NCBI RefSeq assembly: GCF_012223425.1
Contig: NZ_CP038799.1
Coordinates: 3,100,001-3,164,000, forward strand
Direction: 5' to 3'
Source: Mycolicibacterium frederiksbergense
GTDB lineage: Bacteria > Actinomycetota > Actinomycetes > Mycobacteriales > Mycobacteriaceae
DNA length: 64,000 nt
The translations under genes and the position numbers were made by a program. Every line of letters begins with the position of its first letter. The first letter of the stretch is position 1. Below, in pieces: positions 45,762-54,303 of the stretch. Below the pieces are notes generated by a model that searched no databases, was not told where the DNA came from, and saw nothing but the letters and a program-made list of their open reading frames with translations.

Positions 45762-45837
45762 GCCACCCTAGCTCAGTCGGTAGAGCAATTCACTCGTAAT
45801 GAATAGGTCAGGGGTTCGATTCCCCTGGGTGGCTCCA
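45762..45837 (+). tRNA. tRNA-Thr (anticodon CGT)
   Basis: A standard cloverleaf starts GCCACCC and ends GGGTGGC, with anticodon stem ATTCA/TGAAT and loop CTCGTAA (anticodon CGT), T arm GGTTCGATTCC, and CCA encoded at 45835-45837. It decodes ACG. The flanking delta-prime gene gives the same context as the thrV locus in M. tuberculosis. Confidence 0.95.
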
Positions 45838-45858
45838 CGTTTTCGTGCACCGCGGCCG

Positions 45859-46713
45859 TCACGGCTGCACGGCATCGCGCCAGGCCAGCGGATTCAATTC
45901 GCGGTAGGGGTCGCCCGCCCGGATCTCCTGCAAGTCGGCCAGTACGGCCTCCAGCGATGTCTGGGTCCGTTGTTTCACGGTGTCCGCCCACTCCGGCGCG
46001 GATACGCCGGCCGGCCTGGCGGTGTCGATCGGCTCGGCGAAGCGCAGGTACATCCGCTGCGGGCGCGGGATCAGGGTGGGGCCGATACCGCGCAACAGCG
46101 GCATCGCCATATCGCCGGGGGCTCCGAGCGCCTTGGCGATGCGCTGGCTGAACCGCCCGAACAGCCCGTCGCGGGACGTCAGGCTGCGGTACACGTCGTC
46201 GCCGCCGATGAGCCCGGCCGGCACGATCGGATAGTCGTGTTCGGCCGAGATGCGCGCGAATCCGGCCCGGTCCTGCCAGCGCAGGGTGTTCTCCTCGCCC
46301 TTGAACTTCGCGATCTCACGTCCGCCGCCGGGGAACACCAGGATCGTCTGGTCATGGCGCATCAACTCGCCGGCGGATTCCGGGGAACCGACCGTCGCGC
46401 CGCAGGCCGCCAGCAGGTCGGCCGCGGGCCCGGGCATGGTGGCGAACCGGCGATCGGTCAGCGGGCGCACCAACGTGCCGATTTCACGACGGACCAGATA
46501 CGGGATCAGGAATCCCTCGGTGCCGGACTGGGTGTGATTGCCCACCAACAGGAATCGTCCGTCGCGGGGGAGGTGCTCGAGTCCGTCGACAAAGGGCCGC
46601 CAGAGGTCGATGAGCGGGGCTGCGTTGTCGGCGACCGTCTCGACCACCCGCCGGATCGCCTGGATGCGACTCGGCTGGTCCATCAATCTCTCGGTGTTCG
46701 TCATGACTGTCAT
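45859..46713 (-). CDS. PlsC/DGAT-like acyltransferase
   Basis: The 284-residue protein belongs to the LPLAT/MGAT-like acyltransferases. The first motif reads NHTQSGTEG, where PlsC enzymes have NHxxxxD, and the second is FPGGGREIAKFKG as in the DAGAT/MGAT branch. It probably acylates a lipid alcohol such as glycerol lipid or another acceptor; specificity cannot be read. No clear TM helix. The start is one of two in-frame ATGs 9 nt apart (46713 or 46704). It diverges from a TetR gene over 47 bp, so that regulator probably controls it. Confidence 0.82.
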   Translation of the reverse strand: MTVMTNTERLMDQPSRIQAIRRVVETVADNAAPLIDLWRPFVDGLEHLPRDGRFLLVGNHTQSGTEGFLIPYLVRREIGTLVRPLTDRRFATMPGPAADLLAACGATVGSPESAGELMRHDQTILVFPGGGREIAKFKGEENTLRWQDRAGFARISAEHDYPIVPAGLIGGDDVYRSLTSRDGLFGRFSQRIAKALGAPGDMAMPLLRGIGPTLIPRPQRMYLRFAEPIDTARPAGVSAPEWADTVKQRTQTSLEAVLADLQEIRAGDPYRELNPLAWRDAVQP

Positions 46714-46729
46714 GACTTCACATTACCGA

Positions 46730-46743
46730 ACGAACTGGTTCGT
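46730..46743. promoter_or_regulatory. Palindromic TetR operator candidate
   Basis: ACGAAC-TG-GTTCGT is a perfect 14-bp inverted repeat in the 47-bp gap between the divergent acyltransferase and TetR genes. It lies just upstream of a TATGCT -10 box for the tetR gene. Confidence 0.6.
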
Positions 46744-46760
46744 CTGGTTATGCTCTCCCT

Positions 46761-47330
46761 GTGAGAACCACGACCGAACTACGCGCCGAGATCCTTGCCG
46801 CGGCGCGCGCCGAGTTCGCGCAGCACGGACTGGCCGGTGCCCGGATCGATCGCATCGCGCGCGCGGCCCACGCCAGCAAGGAACGGTTGTACGCGCATTT
46901 CGGGGACAAGGAGACGTTGTTCAGGGAGGTCCTTGCCGCCGACGCCGCCGAGTTCTACCGTTCGGTCACGCTGCGGCCGGAGGCCGTCGAGGAATTCGTC
47001 GGCGGAATCTTCGACCTGGCCTGCCGCGAACCCGCCCACCTCCGGATGATCACCTGGGCACAGCTCGAAGGGTTCGCCCTCGGTCCGCCGGAAGTCGATG
47101 GCCAGCCCTTTCCGGATCAGGCGATCCGGGCCATCGAGGTGGCCCAAGATGCCGGGCATGTCGATTCCGCGTGGCGGCCCGACGATCTGATCGTGCTGCT
47201 GTTCGCCATCGGGCTGTCCTGGGCGCATTCGCCGCACCCCGACGCCACCACCGGCGATTCCGGGATCCTTGCCCACCGGCGTGCCGTCGCGGTCGACGCC
47301 GCACGTCGACTGATCGCGACGCGGCCCTAA
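46761..47330 (+). CDS. TetR/AcrR family regulator, divergent from the acyltransferase
   Basis: The 189-residue protein begins with a HTH domain (ILAAARAEFAQHGLAGARID, then SKERLYAHFGDKETLF) and a C-terminal ligand domain. The GTG at 46761 follows TATGCT by 8 nt and is likely leaderless. A palindrome at 46730-46743 is the probable autoregulatory operator. The stop TAA overlaps the stop of the convergent gene (CTAA). The ligand is unknown, possibly an acyl-CoA, given its neighbour. Confidence 0.88.
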   Translation: MRTTTELRAEILAAARAEFAQHGLAGARIDRIARAAHASKERLYAHFGDKETLFREVLAADAAEFYRSVTLRPEAVEEFVGGIFDLACREPAHLRMITWAQLEGFALGPPEVDGQPFPDQAIRAIEVAQDAGHVDSAWRPDDLIVLLFAIGLSWAHSPHPDATTGDSGILAHRRAVAVDAARRLIATRP

Positions 47331-47695
47331 CCGGCCCTGCGCTGGGATTCCTTGCGCTCGGCGAGCCGCCGCCACAGGTCCTCGAGATCGATATCGTTGG
47401 GCTGGCGCGGTCGGCGGTGATGGAACAGCGAGTCGTCATGGCTGGCCGGGCAGTGAAAACGGTGCAGCTGCAGACATTTTGCCGGCCAGCGCGGCTCGTG
47501 CTCGTCGTCGAGGTCGACGACCTGACGCGTCGAACGCCGGATCGCGAACCGGTTTCCGGCCGCGCTCTCATCGGTGGCGAACATCTCGGCGTGGAACAGT
47601 CGCCAGCCGCCATAGGCCATCTGCAACCAGACCGTGTCGGTGCCGCAGTGCTTGCACGGCGCGACCACCGACGGTCGCGAGTCTGTCCGGTCCAT
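47327..47695 (-). CDS. Small zinc-ribbon-like protein of unknown function
   Basis: The 122-residue protein starts with MDRTDSRPSVVAPCKHCGTD; the CKHC motif and later CLQLHRFHC could bind one zinc. The C-terminus is charged and helical (DIDLEDLWRRLAERKESQ). Function unknown. The end overlaps the TetR end by 4 bp. An ATG at 47695 starts the frame. Confidence 0.65.
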   Translation of the reverse strand: MDRTDSRPSVVAPCKHCGTDTVWLQMAYGGWRLFHAEMFATDESAAGNRFAIRRSTRQVVDLDDEHEPRWPAKCLQLHRFHCPASHDDSLFHHRRPRQPNDIDLEDLWRRLAERKESQRRAG

Positions 47696-47756
47696 GGGAT
47701 CAGGCTAGGGACACCTACCGACATGTCGGGTCCGCACACGCCGTGTCGGGTGGAAA

Positions 47757-49517
47757 CTATCGGGGCGCCACGAATCCGATCGGACCGGAGGCGACACACA
47801 CCGACAGCGCTGCGGTGTTCGCGCTCACCCGGACGGCGTCGCCCGCCCCGGACAGCCGCACGAACACCCGGTTCAGCCCGGGATGCACCGGAACCTTCAC
47901 CGGCACACCCTCGGTCAGCGACATGGTGAGTGATCCCTCGCTGTTGGCCAGATAGTTGATCTCCGCGGTCCAGTCCGCGGGCAGCAACGGCCCGTCCAGC
48001 GGCATGACGACCTCGGAGTCCTCGGTCTGCACCAGGTAGCCGCAGTTGGGCGCGGGCCCGGGGACGATGGTGCGGACCCAGGTGACCAGCGCGTCGCGCA
48101 GCCGGCCTGTGCTGTCGAGAACTCTCAGTTCTGTGGTGGCGCTGCTGAATTCGGGGCGTTCGGGCAGCAGCGCGAACATGTGGCTGGCCAGATTCTCCGG
48201 GGCGGCCACCCGCTGCATGATCATGGGGTCGACCTCCTGATCCAGCAGTGGCGCCGCCAGCGGGTCCATCGAGGACAACCCGGTGCGCGCGTTGTCCAGG
48301 TAGGCCGGGACCGGACTGTCCTGCCAGACCCGCAGGAAGGTCACCGTCGAGTACAGGCTGCTGCCGACGAAAGCCGCCGCGACCACGGTGACCACCACGG
48401 ATCGGGCAGGTGAGGTATCCAGGCGCCGTGACGATGCCCGGTTCGGGGCACAGAAGGCCACCGCGGTGAGCAGGGCCAGGACCACCACCAGATCGGGCAG
48501 ATAGCGCAGGGTCTGGGCCAGCTCCAGCGCAGTGAACTGCGATGAGCGCATCAGGTAGATCGGCACCTGGCAGGCCACCGCATAGCCGACGGCGGCCAGC
48601 CATACCGGGCCGATGCGCTCCTTGCGAGCCAGCGATACCGCGACCACCGCGGCCAGCACCAGCCAGCCCAGCACCATCACCGTCACCGACGGCGTGGCCC
48701 ACGGGGACGCCGGCGCCCAGCGCTGCCAGTCCCACGGTCCGCCGGCCAAGCCAGGAACGATGCCGTGGGTCACCGAACGCAGGAGCAGATCCCAGGTCAT
48801 GCCGAGGTCCAGCGACCACCGCTGCTGGTCGACAACGATCAGGTACACCCCGATCCAGGCGGCGGTCACCGCGAGAAGTCCACTCCAGAGCCGGATTCCG
48901 CGGCGCCAGACCTCCGCGACGGAGGCGCCGGTCACCCAGGCCAGCAGCGCCGCCACCGCGAACGCCACGAACGGGATGACTGCGGACTTCTCGAAGAACA
49001 GCAGCCCGCCGAGATAAACCAGGGTGCCGGTCACGGCGTAGCGCCGATTCCCGGTGCGTACCAACAGGATCGCGTCGGCGCTCACCCAGGCCAGCGCGGC
49101 CAGCATGGGCAACGAGTTCAATCCGGCCGCCCACCACGCGAAACCGGGCACCGTCAGCGGGGTGAACAGCGCAAAGGTCAGCGGTATCAGCAGCACCGGG
49201 CGCCAGCCCAGGATCACGTGCAGTGCCCGCAGCAACGCCGCCGAGGCCAGCAGTTGCAGCACCAGCAGGCTGATCGCCGGGCCTGCCCATTCCAGTGGCG
49301 CCAGCCGGGTGATGGCGCCGGCCACCAGGAAGGCCCCCGGCATCACGTGCCCGTCATGATCGTCGAACAGGTACTGCGCGGACAGCAGGCTCTGGGTGCC
49401 GGCCCGGCCGACCAGGATCAGGTCATCCCAGTAGAAGTCGCCGCCGAAGGCCAGCACGGAACGGACCAGCAGCTGCACCGCGATCAGCGCGACGGCACTC
49501 CTAGCGACCCAGTTCAT
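47757..49517 (-). CDS. Multi-spanning membrane protein, GT-C-like (Rv3635-like)
   Basis: The 586-residue protein has about 10-12 TM helices over residues ~1-400 and a C-terminal extracytoplasmic domain. The first loop contains GGDFYWDDLILVG; acidic residues in this loop are a mark of GT-C glycosyltransferases that use polyprenyl-phosphate sugars. Rv3635, at the corresponding position, is a conserved membrane protein of similar size. Function as a mannosyl- or arabinosyl-type transferase is inference. The upstream galE on the same strand (28 bp gap) suggests a sugar role. Confidence 0.75.
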   Translation of the reverse strand: MNWVARSAVALIAVQLLVRSVLAFGGDFYWDDLILVGRAGTQSLLSAQYLFDDHDGHVMPGAFLVAGAITRLAPLEWAGPAISLLVLQLLASAALLRALHVILGWRPVLLIPLTFALFTPLTVPGFAWWAAGLNSLPMLAALAWVSADAILLVRTGNRRYAVTGTLVYLGGLLFFEKSAVIPFVAFAVAALLAWVTGASVAEVWRRGIRLWSGLLAVTAAWIGVYLIVVDQQRWSLDLGMTWDLLLRSVTHGIVPGLAGGPWDWQRWAPASPWATPSVTVMVLGWLVLAAVVAVSLARKERIGPVWLAAVGYAVACQVPIYLMRSSQFTALELAQTLRYLPDLVVVLALLTAVAFCAPNRASSRRLDTSPARSVVVTVVAAAFVGSSLYSTVTFLRVWQDSPVPAYLDNARTGLSSMDPLAAPLLDQEVDPMIMQRVAAPENLASHMFALLPERPEFSSATTELRVLDSTGRLRDALVTWVRTIVPGPAPNCGYLVQTEDSEVVMPLDGPLLPADWTAEINYLANSEGSLTMSLTEGVPVKVPVHPGLNRVFVRLSGAGDAVRVSANTAALSVCVASGPIGFVAPR

Positions 49518-49545
49518 CGGTTGCGACTGTACGGAGCCGTTGCCT

Positions 49546-50529
49546 TCAGCCCGCGGTTGGATAGCTTTCGCCGGCCGCCTGGCGAGCCGCCCACGCCGAT
49601 GCCACCATATCGGTCAGCGAATGTCGCATCCGCCAGTCCAGATCGCGCGCCGCGAGGTCCCCGGCCGCCACGATGCGCGCTGGATCTCCAGGCCTGCGCG
49701 GGGTGACCGCAGGGTCGAAATCGATTCCGGTGACGTCGCGGATGGCCGTCATGATCTCGCGTACCGATGTGCCCGAGCCGCTGCCCAAGTTGTAGACGGC
49801 CTCGACGGGTTCACCTGTCGCCAGTCGGTGCGCGGCCGCGACGTGTGCCGAGGCCAGATCCGAGACGTGCACGTAATCGCGCACGCAGGTTCCGTCGGGT
49901 GTGGCGTAGTCCCCGCCGTTGATCTGCGGGATCTGGCCGTGGAAGAGCATGTCCAACACCTTGGGGAACAGGTTGTGCGGGCTGCGGTCGTAGATGTCGG
50001 GCGAGCCGGACCCGACCACGTTGAAATACCGCAGGCTGGTGTGGCGCAGTTCTCCCGAGCGGGCTACGTCGCGAAGGAGCCATTCCCCGATGAGTTTGCT
50101 TTCGCCATAGGGCGATTCGGGCGACGTGGGGGTTCGCTCGTCGACCACCTCGACATCGGGGGTTCCGTAGGTCGCCGCGCTGCTGGAGAAGACGATCTGG
50201 TTCACGCCGGTCTTGGCCATCGCCGCGAGCAGCACCGTCATGGCCGTGACGTTCTGCTGGTAGGTGTGCAGCGGGTGCTTCACCGACTCGCCCGCATATT
50301 TGTATCCGGCGACGTGCACCACTCCGGTCACCCGGTGATCTCGCAGCGTCGACTCGACGGTGTCGGCATCGAGCAGATTTGCTCTGACGAGTTCGACGCC
50401 GTCGGGGACGAACTGCGCCAGCCCGGTGGAGAGGTCATCGATGACGACCACCGGGGTGTTCGCGTCGGTGAGCGCCCGGACGACATGCGATCCGATATAG
50501 CCTGCACCTCCGGTAACCAACCAGGTCAC
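49546..50529 (-). CDS. galE: UDP-glucose 4-epimerase family protein
   Basis: The 327-residue SDR enzyme has the NAD-binding GGAGYIGSH at the start, SSSAATYG with the catalytic Ser/Thr region, and YGESK with catalytic Tyr and Lys. The product would interconvert UDP-glucose and UDP-galactose, feeding galactan of the cell wall. The start is GTG at 50529. Two codirectional genes (galE and the membrane protein) probably form an operon. Confidence 0.92.
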   Translation of the reverse strand: MTWLVTGGAGYIGSHVVRALTDANTPVVVIDDLSTGLAQFVPDGVELVRANLLDADTVESTLRDHRVTGVVHVAGYKYAGESVKHPLHTYQQNVTAMTVLLAAMAKTGVNQIVFSSSAATYGTPDVEVVDERTPTSPESPYGESKLIGEWLLRDVARSGELRHTSLRYFNVVGSGSPDIYDRSPHNLFPKVLDMLFHGQIPQINGGDYATPDGTCVRDYVHVSDLASAHVAAAHRLATGEPVEAVYNLGSGSGTSVREIMTAIRDVTGIDFDPAVTPRRPGDPARIVAAGDLAARDLDWRMRHSLTDMVASAWAARQAAGESYPTAG

Positions 50530-50636
50530 GTGGTCTCCCTGTCTGCGTATCGTCCGAGGTCACCATGCTGTCACAGACCCGTGGCAGGCAAACGGCTCCG
50601 GGTGCCATCGCGATGAGACCGGCGAAAAAGATTGTG

Positions 50637-50646
50637 AGTGATCACT
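50637..50646. promoter_or_regulatory. Palindrome AGTGATCACT, operator candidate
   Basis: The perfect 10-bp palindrome lies 21 bp upstream of the amidohydrolase ATG in the gap to divergent galE. The regulator could be the TetR encoded downstream (52468-53052). Confidence 0.55.
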
Positions 50647-50666
50647 ATCTAACCTAGCCTGGGCCC

Positions 50667-52466
50667 ATGCCCTATGACGTGATCATCCGCAACGGTCTGT
50701 GGTTCGACGGGACCGGGCGCCCGCCGCTGACCCGCTCCCTGGGTATTCGCGATGGCCTCGTCGCCGAGGTGTCGGCCACTGCGCTGGACGAGACCGGTTG
50801 CCCCGAGGTCATCGACGCGACCGGCAAATGGGTGACCCCCGGTTTCATCGATGTGCACACCCACTACGACGCCGAGGTGCTGCTCGACCCGGGTCTGCGC
50901 GAATCGGTGCGCCACGGTGTCACCACCGTGCTGCTCGGCATGTGCTCGCTGTCCACCGTGTACGCCGATACCGAGGACGCCGCCGACCTGTTCAGCCGCG
51001 TCGAGGCCGTGCCGCGGCAGTTCGTGCTCGGTGCGCTGGCCGAGCACAAGACGTGGTCGAACCCCGCCGAGTACGTGGCCGCCATCGACGCGCTGCCGCT
51101 GGGCCCGAACATCGCCTCGCTGCTGGGGCACTCGGACCTGCGCGCCTCGGTGCTGGGACTCGACCGTGCCACCACCCGTGACGTGACGCCCACCGAGGCC
51201 GAGCTGGAGACGATGGCGCAGCGCCTCGATGCCGCGCTGGACGCCGGGATGCTCGGCATGTCCGGGATGGACGCCGCCATCGACAAACTCGACGGCGACC
51301 GGTTCCGGTCCCGAGCCTTGCCCTCCACCTTCGCCACCTGGCGCGAACGTCGCCGGCTGATCAAGGTGCTGCGCCGGCGCGGCCGCATCCTGCAGAGCGC
51401 ACCGAACGTCGCCAAGGCCCATGAGGCGTTGAACTTCTTCCTGGAGAGCAGTGCAATGTTCGGCCGTCGGCGCGGGGTGAAGATGAGCCTGCTGGTCTCG
51501 GCCGACGCCAAGTCCGCACCCGGGGCCGTGCACGTGCTGGGCCGCGGTACCCGGCTGTTGAACCGGTTACTGGACGCGAAGGTGCGGTTCCAGCATCTGC
51601 CGGTGCCGTTCGAACTGTATTCCGACGGAATCGATCTGCCGGTGTTCGAGGAGTTCGGGGCTGGTACGGCGGCGCTGCACCTACGCGATCAGCTGGAGCG
51701 CAACACGCTGCTCGCCGACCCCGAATACCGCCGCCGGTTCCGCAGGTCCTTCGACCGCCGCAAGCTCGGACCCGCGTTGTGGCACCGCGACTTCCACGAC
51801 GCCAAGATCGTGGGCTGCCCCGATGCGTCGTTGATCGGCAAGAGTTTCGGTCAGATCGCCGATGAGCGCGGTATCCACCCGCTGGACGCCTTCCTGGACG
51901 TGCTCGTGGAGAACGGCGAGCGCAATGTGCGGTGGACGACCATCGTGGCCAACCATCGCCCGAAGCAGCTCGACAAGCTCGCCGACGAGCCGTCGGTGCA
52001 CATGGGGTTCTCGGATGCCGGTGCGCACCTTCGCAATATGGCGTTCTACAACTATGCGCTGCGGCTGCTCAAGCGGGTGCGCGATGCCGATGAGGCGGGC
52101 CGGCCGTTTCTCACCCCGCAACGCGCGGTGCACCGGCTGACGGCCGAGGTGGCCGATTGGTTCGGGCTGGACGCCGGCACCTTGCGCCGCGGTGACCGTG
52201 CCGACTTCGTGGTGATAGACCCAGTTGCGCTGAATGATTCGGTCAACGCCTATCACGAGTCGACGGTGTCCTTCTATGGTGACCTGAGCCGCATGGTGAA
52301 CCGCAATGACGAGACCGTCATCGCCACCGGAGTCAACGGCCAGGTGGTGTTCACCCGGGGCGAGTTCCGCGACGGTTACGGCAGCACGGTCCGGTCCGGG
52401 CGTTATCTGCGCGCCGGCGCATCGGAGTCCCCGTCGCTCCGCGCGCCCCGGTCGACCACCGTCTGA
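50667..52466 (+). CDS. N-acyl-D-amino-acid deacylase-like amidohydrolase
   Basis: The 599-residue protein belongs to the D-aminoacylase/amidohydrolase-3 group. Metal ligands are in PGFIDVHTHYDAE, LLGHSDLRASV and FSDAGAHLRNMAFYN; the last also aligns to the catalytic Asp. It likely deacylates an N-acyl-D-amino acid or a related amide. Start ATG 50667. The tetR gene begins 1 bp after its stop and is probably co-transcribed. An operator-like palindrome lies upstream. Confidence 0.85.
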   Translation: MPYDVIIRNGLWFDGTGRPPLTRSLGIRDGLVAEVSATALDETGCPEVIDATGKWVTPGFIDVHTHYDAEVLLDPGLRESVRHGVTTVLLGMCSLSTVYADTEDAADLFSRVEAVPRQFVLGALAEHKTWSNPAEYVAAIDALPLGPNIASLLGHSDLRASVLGLDRATTRDVTPTEAELETMAQRLDAALDAGMLGMSGMDAAIDKLDGDRFRSRALPSTFATWRERRRLIKVLRRRGRILQSAPNVAKAHEALNFFLESSAMFGRRRGVKMSLLVSADAKSAPGAVHVLGRGTRLLNRLLDAKVRFQHLPVPFELYSDGIDLPVFEEFGAGTAALHLRDQLERNTLLADPEYRRRFRRSFDRRKLGPALWHRDFHDAKIVGCPDASLIGKSFGQIADERGIHPLDAFLDVLVENGERNVRWTTIVANHRPKQLDKLADEPSVHMGFSDAGAHLRNMAFYNYALRLLKRVRDADEAGRPFLTPQRAVHRLTAEVADWFGLDAGTLRRGDRADFVVIDPVALNDSVNAYHESTVSFYGDLSRMVNRNDETVIATGVNGQVVFTRGEFRDGYGSTVRSGRYLRAGASESPSLRAPRSTTV

Positions 52467-52467
52467 G

Positions 52468-53052
52468 ATGGCCCGCACCCAGCAGCAGCGCCGAGCGGAT
52501 ACCATCGCGCGGCTGCTCGACGCCAGCATCGAGACCATCGTCGAGATGGGTTACGCGCGGGCATCGGCGGCGGTCATCGCCAAGCGGGCCGGCCTTTCGG
52601 TCGGCGCGTTGTTCCGGCATTTCCCGACCATGGGGGACTTCATGGCCGCCACCGGGTATGAGGTGCTGCGCAGGCAGCTGGAATCGTTCAGCAAGCAGGT
52701 GGCCCAGATCCCGAGCGGTGAGCCGGCGCTGCCCGCAGTGCTCTCCGTGCTGCGCGATATCACGGCCAGCGACACCAACGCCGTGCTCTATGAATTGATG
52801 GTCGCCGCCCGGACCGATGAAAAGCTGCGCGCCACACTGCATGTCGTGCTCACCGAATACAGCGCAAAGATCTTCGATGCCGCCGGCGCGGTCGCGCCCA
52901 CAGATGGGCTCCCCGGCGACGCCCGGGCTGTGCTGACGGCGATCCTGACGAACACGTTCGACGGTGCGGCCATCCTGCGGCCGGTGATGACCGACCCGGA
53001 GTTCGAGGAGCGCAAACTCGCGATGCTGGCCGATCTGCTCGGCCGCTACTGA
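52468..53052 (+). CDS. TetR/AcrR family regulator downstream of the amidohydrolase
   Basis: The 194-residue protein has an HTH (DASIETIVEMGYARASAAVI, then GLSVGALFRHFPTMGDF) and a C-terminal helical domain. The ATG at 52468 is 1 bp after the amidohydrolase stop, so the pair is one transcript. It likely represses its own operon through the AGTGATCACT palindrome. The stop is immediately followed by the stop of the convergent flippase gene (TGACTA). Confidence 0.88.
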   Translation: MARTQQQRRADTIARLLDASIETIVEMGYARASAAVIAKRAGLSVGALFRHFPTMGDFMAATGYEVLRRQLESFSKQVAQIPSGEPALPAVLSVLRDITASDTNAVLYELMVAARTDEKLRATLHVVLTEYSAKIFDAAGAVAPTDGLPGDARAVLTAILTNTFDGAAILRPVMTDPEFEERKLAMLADLLGRY

Positions 53053-54303
53053 CTACCCGCGGTCGGCTCTGGCCAGTGCGTACAGATGCACGGCGATGCC
53101 CACGATCGGCCCGCACAGCAGCGCGATGACGGTCCGGGTCTCCAGGTCAAGCGGGAGCAGCAGCAGCGCCACCGCGGCCAGCGTGGCGCCGACCCACCCC
53201 GCCGCATACGCGCGGTGCAGCGCCGCCGCGACGGCAGCCGCACCGGTGAGGGTGAGCAGGGCGATGGCCACCGCACCCGCGGTGAACCAGGCCAGCAGCC
53301 CGCCCGCGATCTGATAGTCGGGGCCGAAGGCGCTGCGCAGCAGCCACGGTCCGGCCGACCAGGCGGCCACCACACCAACGCCGCCGATCGTGGTCACCGC
53401 CACGGCCGGCACCACCAGCGCTCGCAGACGACGGTGGCTCTGGTCCACGAAGTGCGCGATCAGGTTGCCCTGCATGGCGGTCAGCGGTACCAGCAGCGGT
53501 GCCCGGGTGAGTGTCACCGCCAGGATCACCACACCCCCTGCCGCGCCGAGCTCACCGGTGGTGGCCTTGAGCAGCACCGGGAAACCCATGATGAGGACGG
53601 CGCTGGCGCCGGCCGCGGCCACCGAGTGGAAGGCTCCGGTCAGAAAGGTCCGGGCGCTGCCCGCGGCGGTCAGCCGGGCCGCGTCCCGAGTGGCCGGCGA
53701 AAGCGCCAGCAGGATCAGCCAGGCCACCGACCCGGCGACGGTGGCCCACAGGAAACCCGCCAGCCCCCACCCCAGCACGAAGGCGGTTGCGGCGATCGCC
53801 ACCCGAAACACCGCATCGGTCACCATCAGCGATCCGTACTGCGTCCAGCGGTCCACTCCGGCGAGCATCCCGAGCAGCGTTGCGTGCAAGCAGAATCCGG
53901 CCAGCCCGATGCTCAGCAGGACCACGCTCAGCAGCTGGTCCTCGGTGAACACCCGGGCCGACCACAGCGGCGCGGTGACCGCGATCAGCACCGCTGAGCC
54001 GATGCCGACGACGGCGGCGATCCGCATGGGCCGCGTGGTCGCGGCGGGACGGTGTTGCCCACGCATCGCGCGGACCTCGCGGGTGGATTCCTGCAACAGG
54101 CCGTTGGCGGCGCCGCTGACCAGACCGAACGCCCCCCAGAACACCCCGAACAGGGAGAACCCGGCCGGGTCCAGATCGCGGGCGGCCAGATAGAGCACGG
54201 CATACCCGCACAGCGCGGACAGTGCGGTGGCGATCCCGACGCGGGCGACGCTTCCCCGTGTCACCGGACCGCGGGCCGGCACCGCCGCGCTGGCGTCGGT
54301 CAC
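53053..54303 (-). CDS. MOP-superfamily flippase (polysaccharide/lipid II-type exporter)
   Basis: The 416-residue protein has about 12-14 TM helices and resembles Wzx/MurJ-like flippases, with motifs such as GFSLFGVFWGAFGLVSG near the N-terminus. It would move a lipid-linked or amphiphilic substrate across the membrane. The GTG at 54303 overlaps the peptidase TGA (GTGA); a frame open to 54432 is rejected. Third gene of the NRPS-peptidase-flippase operon. Confidence 0.78.
   Translation of the reverse strand: MTDASAAVPARGPVTRGSVARVGIATALSALCGYAVLYLAARDLDPAGFSLFGVFWGAFGLVSGAANGLLQESTREVRAMRGQHRPAATTRPMRIAAVVGIGSAVLIAVTAPLWSARVFTEDQLLSVVLLSIGLAGFCLHATLLGMLAGVDRWTQYGSLMVTDAVFRVAIAATAFVLGWGLAGFLWATVAGSVAWLILLALSPATRDAARLTAAGSARTFLTGAFHSVAAAGASAVLIMGFPVLLKATTGELGAAGGVVILAVTLTRAPLLVPLTAMQGNLIAHFVDQSHRRLRALVVPAVAVTTIGGVGVVAAWSAGPWLLRSAFGPDYQIAGGLLAWFTAGAVAIALLTLTGAAAVAAALHRAYAAGWVGATLAAVALLLLPLDLETRTVIALLCGPIVGIAVHLYALARADRG

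Noticed and set aside
47050..49290. A 746-residue minus-strand frame overlapping the TetR and membrane protein genes
   Set aside because: It is out of frame with the membrane protein and rich in Arg, Gly and Ala; the true frame has TM helices.
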